DNA of 64,000 bases. It comes from Flavobacteriales bacterium UBA4110 (GTDB lineage: Bacteria; Bacteroidota; Bacteroidia; Flavobacteriales; Weeksellaceae). A model generated the notes under the pieces. That model saw nothing but the letters and a program-made list of their open reading frames with translations, searched no databases and was not told the DNA's origin. The DNA lies in contig DFXK01000007.1 of NCBI GenBank assembly GCA_002383165.1, positions 55,224 through 119,223 of the forward strand, given 5' to 3'. Of the stretch, positions 37,205-47,593 are shown in pieces. Within the stretch, counting starts at the first letter, position 1. Each line of letters opens with the position of its first letter. Both the position numbers and the translations under genes were made by a program.

Positions 37205-37400
37205 TCGACTTACTTAAGTAGACAACTATTTATTAGTTGTTTACTTTTTTTAATCCATAAATATCTCTTTATTAAAATTTTATAGTCTGATTTTTTGTAT
37301 TCGATATTTTAAGCGTAAAATGCTTATATTTTTTGAAATAAACAGTCTGAAATTGCTACAATAGGCTTGTAACATACAATCATTAATTGTCCGAAATCTC
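37205..37400. repeat. Island repeat, copy 3, leading into the intact serine recombinase
   Basis: Has the hairpin, the CATAAATATCTCTTTATTAA stretch, AATGCTTATATTTTTTG and the final TTAATTGTCCGAAATCTCCT, a diverged version of the core. The left part seen in copies 1, 2 and 4 (before the hairpin) is absent. The right end is the last codons of the recombinase gene at 37383, so this copy shows what the remnants in copies 1 and 2 derive from. Confidence 0.78.
37216..37252 (+). terminator. Terminator in repeat copy 3, with compensating base changes
   Basis: AAGTAGACAACTA pairs with TAGTTGTTTACTT around TTTAT, followed by more T. Where copies 1, 2 and 4 have GAG/CTC in the stem, this copy has GTA/TAC, so pairing is kept despite sequence change. 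Confidence 0.85.
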
Positions 37401-39038
37401 CTTAATATTTTGGATTTTTCTTTCTTCTGATTTGTTGTGATTTTTTGCTATTAAATATAGTAATTCTAATATAGTTTTAGCTTCATCATCGCTTACCAAG
37501 ATTCCATTTTTAGCCAAAATAATAATTGCTTGTTCTACTGAAATATTCCTATCAATGAAATTCATTTTTTCCAATATTTTTTTTGTTGCTTTTTTTGAGA
37601 ATATTTTTGAGAATGCATGATTTAAATTTAAAGAAAGACTTCCTGTTTTATAGTCAATATCAATCGGAGGAATAAGATCCACCAGATGTTTTTTATCCGA
37701 AATATCAAACTCTGAAAATTTTTGAAAAATTTTGACTAATGCTTTATCTTTTATTTGATTACTGTTATCAATAGCTTTTAATTTATTAGAAATATTACGG
37801 CTTTCCATTTTAAGGTTTTTTGTATTGACTTGATTCTCTTTTTTTAATGCGTTATAATCATCAATTTTTAAAATTCCAGCTATAAGTAATTTTCTACCTT
37901 TGGAAAGAGTTAAATTCTCTTCTTTTATTTTTCTTTCTACTAAGTATTGAGTGTGTAAATAACTTGTCTTCTGAGTCTTTATATTCTGATCTTCCAATAT
38001 TTTCTTAAATAATTCAATACAACTATTTGATAGTATTAATTCTTGAAGTTTATTTTGATAGCAATCATTAAGTAAAACTGCGCCAATCCTAATACTGCAG
38101 CCATTATTGCAATGGTAGTAGGGATATCTTTTCAGCTTACCTTTTGAAAAACTCCCAGTAAGTTTTTGACTACAAACAGGACAAATCAAAAAACCTCTAA
38201 GGAAAAACATTTCTCTTATATCATCTCTTTTAGCCGTAATTTTTCTTTCTGTATTAATCACAGACTGTACCTGATAAAATAATGACTCTGAAATCAAGGG
38301 CTCATGTAGTCCCAGGATAATTTGGTTTTCATTAGTGTTATGCTTTATTAATATATGCCCACAATAAACTGGATTACGCAAGACTCTGAAAAAATACGAT
38401 CTTGAACATATAAGTCCTTTATCATTAGCTATTCTATTAATTTCAGATATTTTATGGTCATTCATAGCAACTTGATTGAAAGCCCATTTTATAATTTCGG
38501 CTTCAGGCTCTTTAGGAACAATAGTTTTTTTTCCATCCATTAATGTCACATTGAGGAAACCTATGGGAGCTTTATTAGGATATCTTCCCATTAATTTTGC
38601 CCGACGAATGCCATTAGAAACATTTTGAGATCTCCGAGTATTTTCTGCTTCTGGAAAAGCTAAATGTAGAGCTTGCAAAATTATATTTTCTGGCACAGAT
38701 AAATCAATGTATTGATCAATTGCCATTGGTGTCGTTTTATATTTTCGAAGTTTTTCAATCATCTCATAAGCATATTCGATATTTCGACTAAATCGATCCC
38801 ATTTTATAAATAATATGTTCTTATCTTCTGTTGGTTTCTTTTTAATTTCGGAGAATAATTCCTTCCATTTAGGCCTATTAAAATTTTTAGCAGAGTAGTC
38901 TTCGCGATAAATTCCTTTGACTTCAATATTGTTATATTTACAATATTTCAGTAATCGGTCTTCCTGATCCGGTAATGAGTAACCCTTTCTTTTTTGTTCG
39001 TCAGTACTTACTCTGACGTATAAGTAAGCTGTTTTCAT
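37383..39038 (-). CDS. Large serine recombinase
   Basis: 551 residues. The N-terminal resolvase domain has the catalytic serine at residue 11 in YLYVRVSTDEQKRKGYSLPD, and ILFIKWDRFSRNIEYAYEMI near 77. A recombinase domain (GIRRAKLMGRYPNKAPIGFL near 141) and a zinc ribbon (LICPVCSQKLTGSF and YHCNNGCSIRIG) follow, then a coiled region. It is the only complete recombinase in the island and the parent of remnants in repeats 1 and 2. Its stop lies in the repeat, so it probably recombines at a site near its own 3' end. Confidence 0.9.
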   Translation of the reverse strand: MKTAYLYVRVSTDEQKRKGYSLPDQEDRLLKYCKYNNIEVKGIYREDYSAKNFNRPKWKELFSEIKKKPTEDKNILFIKWDRFSRNIEYAYEMIEKLRKYKTTPMAIDQYIDLSVPENIILQALHLAFPEAENTRRSQNVSNGIRRAKLMGRYPNKAPIGFLNVTLMDGKKTIVPKEPEAEIIKWAFNQVAMNDHKISEINRIANDKGLICSRSYFFRVLRNPVYCGHILIKHNTNENQIILGLHEPLISESLFYQVQSVINTERKITAKRDDIREMFFLRGFLICPVCSQKLTGSFSKGKLKRYPYYHCNNGCSIRIGAVLLNDCYQNKLQELILSNSCIELFKKILEDQNIKTQKTSYLHTQYLVERKIKEENLTLSKGRKLLIAGILKIDDYNALKKENQVNTKNLKMESRNISNKLKAIDNSNQIKDKALVKIFQKFSEFDISDKKHLVDLIPPIDIDYKTGSLSLNLNHAFSKIFSKKATKKILEKMNFIDRNISVEQAIIILAKNGILVSDDEAKTILELLYLIAKNHNKSEERKIQNIKEISDN

Positions 39039-39160
39039 AAATGTGACGTAATTAACATCTAATTTAAAAACATTTAAGTTAGGTGTTTATACATCATCCA
39101 TACACTACAGACCAAATAATGAAACTAACAAGAATTTTTAATGATACTCATGAAAGTGTT

Positions 39161-39646
39161 TTATAGACTCTGTTTGAGAGTATCACTGTCGGATAGTTTA
39201 ATTAGATTTCCAATAGCGTCAACATCTTCGAAATGTATAGCAACAGGAATTACTTCATATCCTAATAAATAAGAAGTTTTAACTCGATGACGGCCGTCCT
39301 CGAATTCAATTTTTTTCTCAAATACGTTGAAATGTATTTTTGGAGGATCAAGATATTCCTTATTGATCCAATGTTGTATGATTCTATATATTCTATGATT
39401 ATTATTACTTTTAATATTCTCAGGAAGAAATAAAGATGTCATATCTACCTCTCTAAAATCAGAATTTTTAACCAATTCCTCGGTTCTTACAAAATGTATT
39501 TTAAAAATACCTTCTTCCGGAAGTAAGTCTGAAGCTTTTATAGAGGAACTGTTTTCATTGACAGCCCAGTAAGGTTTAGGTGTTAATAATATTATTTCTT
39601 CAACTGTTTTTGATAAGAATTTTTTTATTAAATATGCCATAATCAA
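39161..39646 (-). CDS. Small protein with a ParB/sulfiredoxin-like motif
   Basis: 161 residues, MAYLIKKFLSKTVEEIILLT at the start. The segment FEDGRHRVKTSYLLGYEVIP near residue 113 has the DGRHR-x-x-A/S-x-x-LG pattern of ParB/Srx-type nucleotide-binding folds. No other domain is recognised. It lies 33 bases downstream of the STAND NTPase gene on the same strand and may be its operon partner. Start could be at 39646 or the ATG two codons later. Confidence 0.6.
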   Translation of the reverse strand: MIMAYLIKKFLSKTVEEIILLTPKPYWAVNENSSSIKASDLLPEEGIFKIHFVRTEELVKNSDFREVDMTSLFLPENIKSNNNHRIYRIIQHWINKEYLDPPKIHFNVFEKKIEFEDGRHRVKTSYLLGYEVIPVAIHFEDVDAIGNLIKLSDSDTLKQSL

Positions 39647-39679
39647 AGGTAATAATTCTTATTTAGAATAATTTTCTTA

Positions 39680-42600
39680 TTAATATCGCCCCAAAAAACT
39701 TTTTTTTCTTTCCCACTCACCGTATTCAAGATGGTGATCGATTTTATCATTTATATGACGTTTAATTGGAAGTAGAGAAATACCTAGAGATGACCTGCCC
39801 ACAATAGATAATATATTTCTCCATTCGGCAGCGTTGATGTCCCCAAATATGACATTACCGGTTACTACGGTTCCTCCATTACCTATCCAGTAAATCTGCT
39901 CAAATAACTTTACATCTTGTGTAAAGGTTAGGAATAGTAAGATTATTTGCTCAAATAATTCTTTGAATGAGTGTCTGACAATATTAATCAACAGATTCAT
40001 ACGGTCGGGATTTTCATAATTATCAATACAATACTTTCTCAAAAAAGTAGCAGCTCTTTCACGATGCAGAATATCTATATTCTCAAAAAACACATTGCAA
40101 TCATGTGTTCCAACTGCAATAAGATAACTTTCTTTAGAAGCGAAATGGTCTAAGGTCTTAGATAATGAGGACTCAATATCTTTAATCTGCCAAATGAGCT
40201 TTAATTTTTTATTGTTTCCTGAATTCTTGTTATTAGCATCTTTATAAAAGTAGTCAGTGTAATCGGCAAGAAAGCTTGTATCTTGTTGCAGTATGTTCAA
40301 AAATATTTTACCATTATAATCATAAAGCCTATGAATTTTACTTTGCTGAATAAATAGCTTCTTAACTAATTCTAAATCATTATTTAGTAACTCCAAACTT
40401 TCTTCAAGAAAGTCTGTTTGAACTATAATTTCGATGTTTTCTGATTCGTCTTTTTCTGTTATAATGTTAATGAGTTTATGGAAAATTGTAGAGTCTATTC
40501 TCAAAAACTTGTGCAAGTATTCAAAGTAGATGTAAGTTCTCTCATTTATCTTTCTAATACTATTAATAAGTTTTTTAATGTAGGAATTGTTAATCAATGA
40601 ATCATCTAAATAATAGAAGTAAGACAATTCCCAAGATGCTTGATGTTGATATTTCTCTTCAGTTATTATATTCCAAAGGGAAGCGCTCTCTTTTTCATTT
40701 TTAAGATTATTTTGAAAAATCTTTATTGGTATGTAATCTACTGAGTTATCGTCTTTAATAATTTCCTTTAAAAAAGCAAGACCGAGCTCTTTGTTATGCT
40801 TATAATTTTCATCAACCACAAAATCCAAAGAATTATTATATTCAAAGTCATTTGCTGCCTGATTTTTTAAATATTTGAAAGTATTATAAAAATTAGTTAC
40901 TTCTGCTACATTACAAAACACAAATGAAGATCTAATTTCTTTTTCTTTTAATCGATCATATTCGCGATAATCTTCGTAATCATATCTTTCTTTGTCTCTA
41001 ATTCTATCCCAGTCTAATTTCAGATATGCTTTGTAAATATCATTAGTGTATTTATTCAACAGTCTACTGAACGCAGCGTTCTTTATTTTATGTTTTTTCC
41101 ATAATCTAACTTGATTTTGAACATACCTACAATCGACAAATGACTCTGATTGCAAATGTTATTCAATAATTTGAAGAACAAAGGGCATATCAAACGTCAT
41201 CAATTCCTTTGAGATACCTGGATAAGGCTCTCCAAAATTTTGCAGTAAGCTTAAGGCTTGTTTGGGATAGCTGCTGTAATATTGATTAAATGTAATCCAT
41301 ATATTTCCTCTAAGGTCTTGTATTTTCTTATAGTTAGGTGTACGATAGATACGACTTGTGACTATATTATTATGAAATCCGTGAGATGTAAATTCAATTT
41401 TTAAGAATGTTTTTGACAACTCAAAAAATGCGACGGCATAAATCGTTTCATTGTTTTGTAGGTTTTCAATCAGAAGTTCAAAAAGGATGTTCTGTCTTGA
41501 AAAATCAATTGATTCATCCTCTCTATCAAAACCGATTACCTCTACTATTTTATGAATAAGCTCTGGAAGGTGTTGTGGTTTCTTTTTAGCATACTCGAAA
41601 CCTAATTCTAAAGATTCTTTAAGATAATAGGTATTACGAAAAAAATGACCAAGAAGCTTTATTATTTTATTTTGATTGTATACAAAATCATTTGGTTCAT
41701 AGCTTACATTATATTGATCCAATTCAAGATTTGGCAGAGGTTGAAGTGTTAGGTATATATATTCAAGTGTCTGATTTTGAAGATAAAACCAAAAAGAGGA
41801 CAAAAATTTAATTGCTTTTTCCTCTTCATTGTTTTTAGTTTTATTCCAGAATCGGACAAGTGAATCATATAATTTCTCCTTAACATGATTATGATCAAAC
41901 ATATTGTTAGCAGATATTACATTTTCATCAAACCTTTTTTGATGAGATTCAAAGTACTTGTCAACAAGAATATCAAAAGATAATAGCTTGTCTTTTATAA
42001 ATGTTCTATAAAAAAAATAGATTGTTAGATTTTGTTCAGCTATTTTGACATGATTATGTTGGATTTCGACGAGTTCTAATCTGTCAAGTTTTTCTATGGC
42101 ATGAAAAAAATCTGAATAACCAATATCAAAATGGTTGAGGATTGATTCTGTTATTTCTCTATCATGAAAAGGGATTGTGTGAAAAAAGGCTATTAGACCT
42201 AAACATTTAATGTTGAAATCATTCGAGAACTCTCCATTGTCTTTTATAAACGTGCTAAAATACATTTCAAACAATCCAGAAATGTCATTTAACACATTAA
42301 TATCTTTCTTAGCAACTGCCAACTGTGTTGCCATTATTGCAATTCTTGGGTTTCCATTAGCAATGTTAACGATAGTGTATAAATAATCATGGTTCGTAAT
42401 ATTAAAAGGTTCAGTTTTAATAATATCTGTGATTTGTTCATCACTTAATTTTTGTAGATGTAATTTGTGAGGTAAAAAGTCAGTACATAGAAGTTTAAGA
42501 CTTTCATATGCGTAATCGCGAACTGTGCAAATAATTTTTAAATTTCCACTTCTTATTCCTCTGTTAAAGCCTAAGATTTGGTTAAAAGCATCAATTCGGT

Positions 42601-43411
42601 TTGCATCATCTACAAAAAGTATGTAATCTTTGTCATCATTAAAATATTGATTTAAATCGTCCAATAATGAATGATGCTTATAAGAAATACAGAAAGACTG
42701 ATATGACTTATTTTCAGTAACAAAATTCTTGATGCATTCTAAAACTAATTTCGTTTTACCAATGCCCGGAGCTCCAGTTAAAATAATAAAGTCATGCTTT
42801 AATAAATCGGTTTTAAGTGAGTACAGCTCTGATTCTCGATGTAAGAATGGGTTATCTAAAGGAGTTGCAATACTTTTAGAAGCTTTATTGTATTCATTTA
42901 TGAATACATCCATTGATACGATCTGTCCAGTATCTAAAGTAATACCAAGGTAGTGGCTAGCCAAATCTCTGTGCTGCAAGTGGAGTTCCATGGCTAAGGA
43001 ATCTAAAGTGTTGATCGTAAGGTTGATATTTGTGTGTTCAAGAACTTTGTGTAACTTTTCAATTTCATTAGTCTTCAGTTTAAAGTTTACACATAAAATA
43101 ATTTCTTCTATTTTTTCAGGACTAATTGTAGTCTTAGAATGATCGATACAATTGGAAATATCTTTTATCAATTTGTTGACTCCTTCTGAAATATTTGTGG
43201 AATATTCCACAAAAAGATATTTTCCGTTTGGGAGAAGTATTAATGTATCGGGGGTTCCTTTGATTGTTTTTTGTTTACCTTGCTGGCTTCCTGTTCTGGA
43301 AAAAGCTCTATATTTTGGATTTTTTCTCAGAAGAAAACTATCACACAGTTCCTGAAAAACTGTTTCGTTGATTTCTTTTAATGCATTCTCGATCGACTGT
43401 AGCCTGCTCAT
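39680..43411 (-). pseudogene. Large STAND-type NTPase with N-terminal nuclease-like domain, one in-frame stop
   Basis: Two adjacent open frames are one gene: after TAA at 41159-41161 the same frame continues HLQSESFVDCRYVQNQVRLW with no shift, giving 1243 codons. Residues 1-165 look like a PD-(D/E)xK-type domain (GTPDTLILLPNGKYLFVEYS, D55 and E69). The NTPase has Walker A GAPGIGKTK at 213-221 and Walker B YILFVDDANRID at 263-274, then winged-helix and a long helical C-terminus. Size and layout resemble Avs-type antiphage sensors, but no named family can be fixed by eye. AAA to TAA is the simplest origin of the stop. Confidence 0.75.
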
Positions 43412-43858
43412 TAGGTTTAAATTTGATAATTGCGAGGGAATTTAGCAAATTTACAAATCAAACGTAAAAATTTTGATAATAATATACTATAGTTTGGCTT
43501 GCAGAGAAATATTTTTGTGAGGCAACCTACGAAAGATCATTAAGTATATTTTAATAGAAATAAAGAAAATCGGAAGATTACGGGAAACCGTATTTTTTAA
43601 ATTTATAATAATTATATCTTTAAAAGATTATCAAAAATTAATTATTATTTGGGATTTGAGACCTATTAGAAAATGGGTGAAAGTATAGCTTTTTAGAAGT
43701 TATCGATGTTAACTCAACTATAAATGTGCTAAAATAAAAGGATATATTAAATCTTCAAATAGAGGAATATAGCTTTGAGAAGAGGTTTCTGGTGGAGAGG
43801 GACATAAGGATTTAATTTATATCTTAGGGATTATATAAACTATACTAATACTATAACC
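43412..43858. other. Divergent intergenic region between the STAND gene and the OLD/helicase/Shedu operon
   Basis: 447 A+T-rich bases with no open frame of note. On the minus strand a -7 box TAAATTTG (43446-43453) lies 35 bases before the STAND ATG and fits TAnnTTTG. No convincing box was found for the plus-strand operon. Confidence 0.5.
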
Positions 43859-45646
43859 GTGTACTTATCTAATTTAAAACTGTGGAATTTCAGAAAATTC
43901 GGTTCACAAGGGGATATAAATCCTGAAATTCCAAATCTGGATTTAAATCTTACTAAAGGTTTAAATGTGATTATTGGTGAAAATGATAGTGGTAAAACGG
44001 CCATTATTGATGCCATAAAACTTGTACTTAAAACGCATAGTTATGACTATATACGAGTTGAGGATAAAGATTTTTATAATGGTACAAACCATTTCAAAAT
44101 AGAATTGACTTTCGAAAGCTTAGTACCCGATGAAGCTAAAAATTTCACAGAATGGCTGGGCTGGGTAGGCAGTGGAGAAAATTCAACGCCTTTTTTAAGA
44201 TTAAGTTATGATGTCACAAAACAAGATAGAAAAATATTGCCCGCCGATATAAGGGCTGGTGTTGATGAAGATGGTTATCTGCTAACGGCAGAAGCAAAAG
44301 AATACCTAAAAACAACGTATTTGAAGCCGTTGCGAGATGCGGAAAATGAATTGGTTGCCAAGCGTAATTCAAGATTGTCACAAATTCTTTTAGGTGATGA
44401 AGCATTTAAAGGGAGAGAAAATACAAATGAGTTGGTACATATTTTTTCCAGTTTGAAGACCAGTTTAGAAGATTATTTTGAGGGGGAGTTTGAAGTCAAA
44501 ACCACAAATGAAGCAGGCGAAGAACAAATTAACAAGCCACAGGATGGAAAGCAAATAAAAGATAAGATTGACATCTATATTAAAGGCTTCTATGGTGATA
44601 ATTTTGAAGCAGCGTTTAATGCGACTTCCAATGACATAAAAAGCATTCTGGAAAAACTAACCTTATTTTTGAAAGATGAACTCAACCCAGGTTTGGGTAC
44701 GCTGAACCGATTATTTATGGCAGCCGAATTACTTCATTTGAACAAATCAAATTGGAGTGGCTTACGTTTAGGATTAGTAGAGGAACTGGAAGCACATCTT
44801 CATCCACAAGCCCAGATGCAAGTGATAGAGGCATTTCAAAAACAAGGAGCAATTCAATTAATTCTAACAACCCATAGTCCAAATTTAGCATCCAAACTAA
44901 AACTGGAAAATTTAATAATTTGCAATAATGGCAATGCTTTTCCAATGGGTGATCCTTACACCAAATTAAGTGGAGACAATTATAAGTTTTTAGAAAAATT
45001 CCTTGACACTACAAAGGCAAATTTATTTTTCGCAAAAGGTGTCATTTTAGTAGAGGGTTGGGCGGAAGAAATTCTCTTGCCAAGTATAGCAAAAGCTATA
45101 GGAATTAATCTAACAGAAAAGGGTGTTTCGATTGTAAACATTGGACATATAGGCTTTGAACACTATTCGAAAATTTATCTTCGTAATGTAGAACCATTTA
45201 TGACAATTCCTGTGGCCGTAATTACTGATTCTGATGTAAAAGAATATGAAAAAGACGCAAATGATTACATAAAAAGGGATATGGATACTGTTCAACAGGA
45301 AACACAACAAAAAATAGAAAGTATAATTGGACAAGCAGAGCAAAGTGTACAATACTTTGTAGCTCCAAACTGGACATTAGAATATTCGTTGTTTAAATCA
45401 ACAAGTTTAACAACACTGTTTCAAACGGTAGTTAAAGCAATTCATACAGGTACCGATTGGACTGATTTTGAAAAAGCCCTTGCGAAAAAATTGATAAATA
45501 AAGGTTTAAAAAAGACTGAAATTGCTTATCAAATTGCAAATGTTATTGATGAAGATTTGATTAAACCTGAAAGGGAAATTCAAATTGGGGAAATTGATGC
45601 CATAAACTATCTTGTAAACGCCATTAAGTATGCTACAGGGAATTGA
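43859..45646 (+). CDS. gajA: OLD-family ATP-dependent nuclease, GajA-like
   Basis: 595 residues starting at GTG. The ABC-type ATPase has Walker A GENDSGKT at 40-47, a Walker B-like LGLVEELEAHLHPQAQ near 300 and the His switch LILTTHSPN near 335. The C-terminal TOPRIM nuclease has VILVEGWAEEILLP near 395 (catalytic Glu) and AVITDSDVKEYE near 455 (DxD). With the overlapping UvrD-like gene it matches the GajA-GajB pair of Gabija, where GajA nicks phage DNA when nucleotides fall. Overlap with the next gene is 17 bases. Confidence 0.85.
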   Translation: MYLSNLKLWNFRKFGSQGDINPEIPNLDLNLTKGLNVIIGENDSGKTAIIDAIKLVLKTHSYDYIRVEDKDFYNGTNHFKIELTFESLVPDEAKNFTEWLGWVGSGENSTPFLRLSYDVTKQDRKILPADIRAGVDEDGYLLTAEAKEYLKTTYLKPLRDAENELVAKRNSRLSQILLGDEAFKGRENTNELVHIFSSLKTSLEDYFEGEFEVKTTNEAGEEQINKPQDGKQIKDKIDIYIKGFYGDNFEAAFNATSNDIKSILEKLTLFLKDELNPGLGTLNRLFMAAELLHLNKSNWSGLRLGLVEELEAHLHPQAQMQVIEAFQKQGAIQLILTTHSPNLASKLKLENLIICNNGNAFPMGDPYTKLSGDNYKFLEKFLDTTKANLFFAKGVILVEGWAEEILLPSIAKAIGINLTEKGVSIVNIGHIGFEHYSKIYLRNVEPFMTIPVAVITDSDVKEYEKDANDYIKRDMDTVQQETQQKIESIIGQAEQSVQYFVAPNWTLEYSLFKSTSLTTLFQTVVKAIHTGTDWTDFEKALAKKLINKGLKKTEIAYQIANVIDEDLIKPEREIQIGEIDAINYLVNAIKYATGN

Positions 45647-47588
45647 CATAACCGACGACGATATTCGGTATGCTGAAAGAATACTTTTGCCTGAAGGAAA
45701 AGAATTTGATGATGAACGAAAAGCGTTTATCAGAAATCTTAATACCATAGATTTACAAGCCGTTCCCGGTAGCGGAAAAACAACAGCACTTTTAGCAAAA
45801 TTGCTTATTATAGAACGAAAGCTTCCTTTTTCTGATGGCTCAGGAATTCTTATAATATCTCATACAAACACAGCCATAGATGAGATAAAGGAAAAAGTAC
45901 AAAAACATTGTCCTAAACTTTTTTCTTATCCAAATTTTATTGGAACAATTCAAAGTTTTGTAGATACCTTTTTAGCAATACCAATGTTTGTTCATTGGAA
46001 GGGCAAAAAGCCTATCAGAATTGATTCTGAAATATTTTGGGAAAGCCTGCATAAAAGCCTGCCCTATGGCAGCAGATTAGCATTAGAAAAAAGGCTTGGA
46101 AACAAATTCAAACAATTTATGGAGGAATTATCCATTGGCCCAAATGATAAACTCTTTCATTTCGATTCATTTGAGGAAATTAGTATTCCTAAAATCGGTA
46201 GCCATACAGATACTTATAAGAATTTGTTTGCCGTCAAAAAGCGATTATTAAATAAAGGAATCTTAAACTATAATGACGCATTTACCTTAGCAAATATTTA
46301 CTTAAACAAGCACAATTCAATAAAAAGCCTCTTACAAAAACGCTTTTCTTTCGTGTTTGTAGATGAAATGCAAGACATGGATACACATCAATATAATTTG
46401 TTAGAAAAAGTGTTCTATGATGATGGAAACAGCATTTCAATAATCCAACGAATTGGAGATAAAAATCAAGCTACATATAATTCGGTTAAAGCGATTGATG
46501 TTTGGGAAGACAGGGCAGAGGTTTTACGATTAAACGGTAGCCAAAGACTTAGTAAACCAATTGCAAATTTCGTGAAAAGATTTGCCTTGTATAATGATGT
46601 CAACTTTAATATTGTTGGTATGAATGTGTGTGTTATAAAACCCCATATCTTGAAATTTGAAAATGAAACAATTGGTAATCTTATCCCTCAATTTGCACAT
46701 ATAGTAAAGGCATACAAAGAGCAGGGCAGTTTTACAAATCCTGAAAGGCCTATAAAGGTTGTTTGTTGGAATACCGATTGGAAAGAGGATGATACCAGTC
46801 GACAAGATGATGCCAAATTGAGATTAGAAGATTATCATATAGGATTTAGAAAAGAAAAGAGCAAGCCTAAACAAGATTATGATTGTTTGAAAAGCTACTT
46901 ACTTTTTTATGATAAGAGTAAGCAGACTTTAGAACCTTTAAGAAAGAATATTTTGAATTCTTTTCTCAAAATTTTACGCTTAGAAAATATAAACACTTTA
47001 GATGGGCGTCCTTATACGAAGAAAAAATTAATTGACTTTATTAGAGTAAAAGATCATCAAAAATATGAAGAGTTAAAGCTAAATATTTATAACTGGTCAA
47101 TGGGTGTAATTAAAGGAAATGCAAATGATGTGTTTGAAGGGATTAGAGCGTACATCCCAAATTTCTTTGCAATATTTTCTGAAGTTGCACCTTCGACAAG
47201 TATATCGTTTATCAATAATGATACAACCAGATTATTTGAAATTAATGTAGAGAAATTAGAAATTTCGAATCATTACAAGGAACAAGGGCTTGAAATTGAA
47301 ATTACAAGCGTTCACGCCGTAAAGGGGCAAACACATTGTGCTACTTTATATTTAGAATCGTATTTCCAAGGTAATTATGAATCTGAAAGATTAACAAATC
47401 AATTCTTGGGGAATGCCTTTGATGATAAGAGAGTACATCATAAGAGCTCTACAAAAATGGCATATGTTGGATTTTCACGACCAACAGACCTACTATGTAT
47501 TGCTGTTCACAAAGATAGATTTGATAAATATCTCTCGGGTATTAACAAAGAAGAATGGGAGATAATAGATATACAAAATGATAGATAA
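45630..47588 (+). CDS. gajB: UvrD/Rep-type helicase, GajB-like
   Basis: 652 residues. Superfamily 1 motifs: Walker A AVPGSGKTTALLAKL at 44-58, ILIISHTNTAIDEIKE near 77, DExx box FVFVDEMQDMD near 245, IGDKNQATYNSVKAID near 276, VHAVKGQTHCATLYLES near 560, and MAYVGFSRPTDLLCIAVHKD near 605. Classical GajB is about 500 residues, so this one is longer. It starts inside the end of the OLD nuclease gene and lies five bases before the Shedu-like gene, so all three are one transcription unit. Confidence 0.85.
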   Translation: MLQGIDITDDDIRYAERILLPEGKEFDDERKAFIRNLNTIDLQAVPGSGKTTALLAKLLIIERKLPFSDGSGILIISHTNTAIDEIKEKVQKHCPKLFSYPNFIGTIQSFVDTFLAIPMFVHWKGKKPIRIDSEIFWESLHKSLPYGSRLALEKRLGNKFKQFMEELSIGPNDKLFHFDSFEEISIPKIGSHTDTYKNLFAVKKRLLNKGILNYNDAFTLANIYLNKHNSIKSLLQKRFSFVFVDEMQDMDTHQYNLLEKVFYDDGNSISIIQRIGDKNQATYNSVKAIDVWEDRAEVLRLNGSQRLSKPIANFVKRFALYNDVNFNIVGMNVCVIKPHILKFENETIGNLIPQFAHIVKAYKEQGSFTNPERPIKVVCWNTDWKEDDTSRQDDAKLRLEDYHIGFRKEKSKPKQDYDCLKSYLLFYDKSKQTLEPLRKNILNSFLKILRLENINTLDGRPYTKKKLIDFIRVKDHQKYEELKLNIYNWSMGVIKGNANDVFEGIRAYIPNFFAIFSEVAPSTSISFINNDTTRLFEINVEKLEISNHYKEQGLEIEITSVHAVKGQTHCATLYLESYFQGNYESERLTNQFLGNAFDDKRVHHKSSTKMAYVGFSRPTDLLCIAVHKDRFDKYLSGINKEEWEIIDIQNDR

Positions 47589-47593
47589 CACGT

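Noticed and set aside
41155..41161. Separate 491-codon gene downstream of the STAND NTPase starting at TTG
   Set aside because: It is in the same frame directly after TAA with no gap or start signal; one interrupted gene is simpler.
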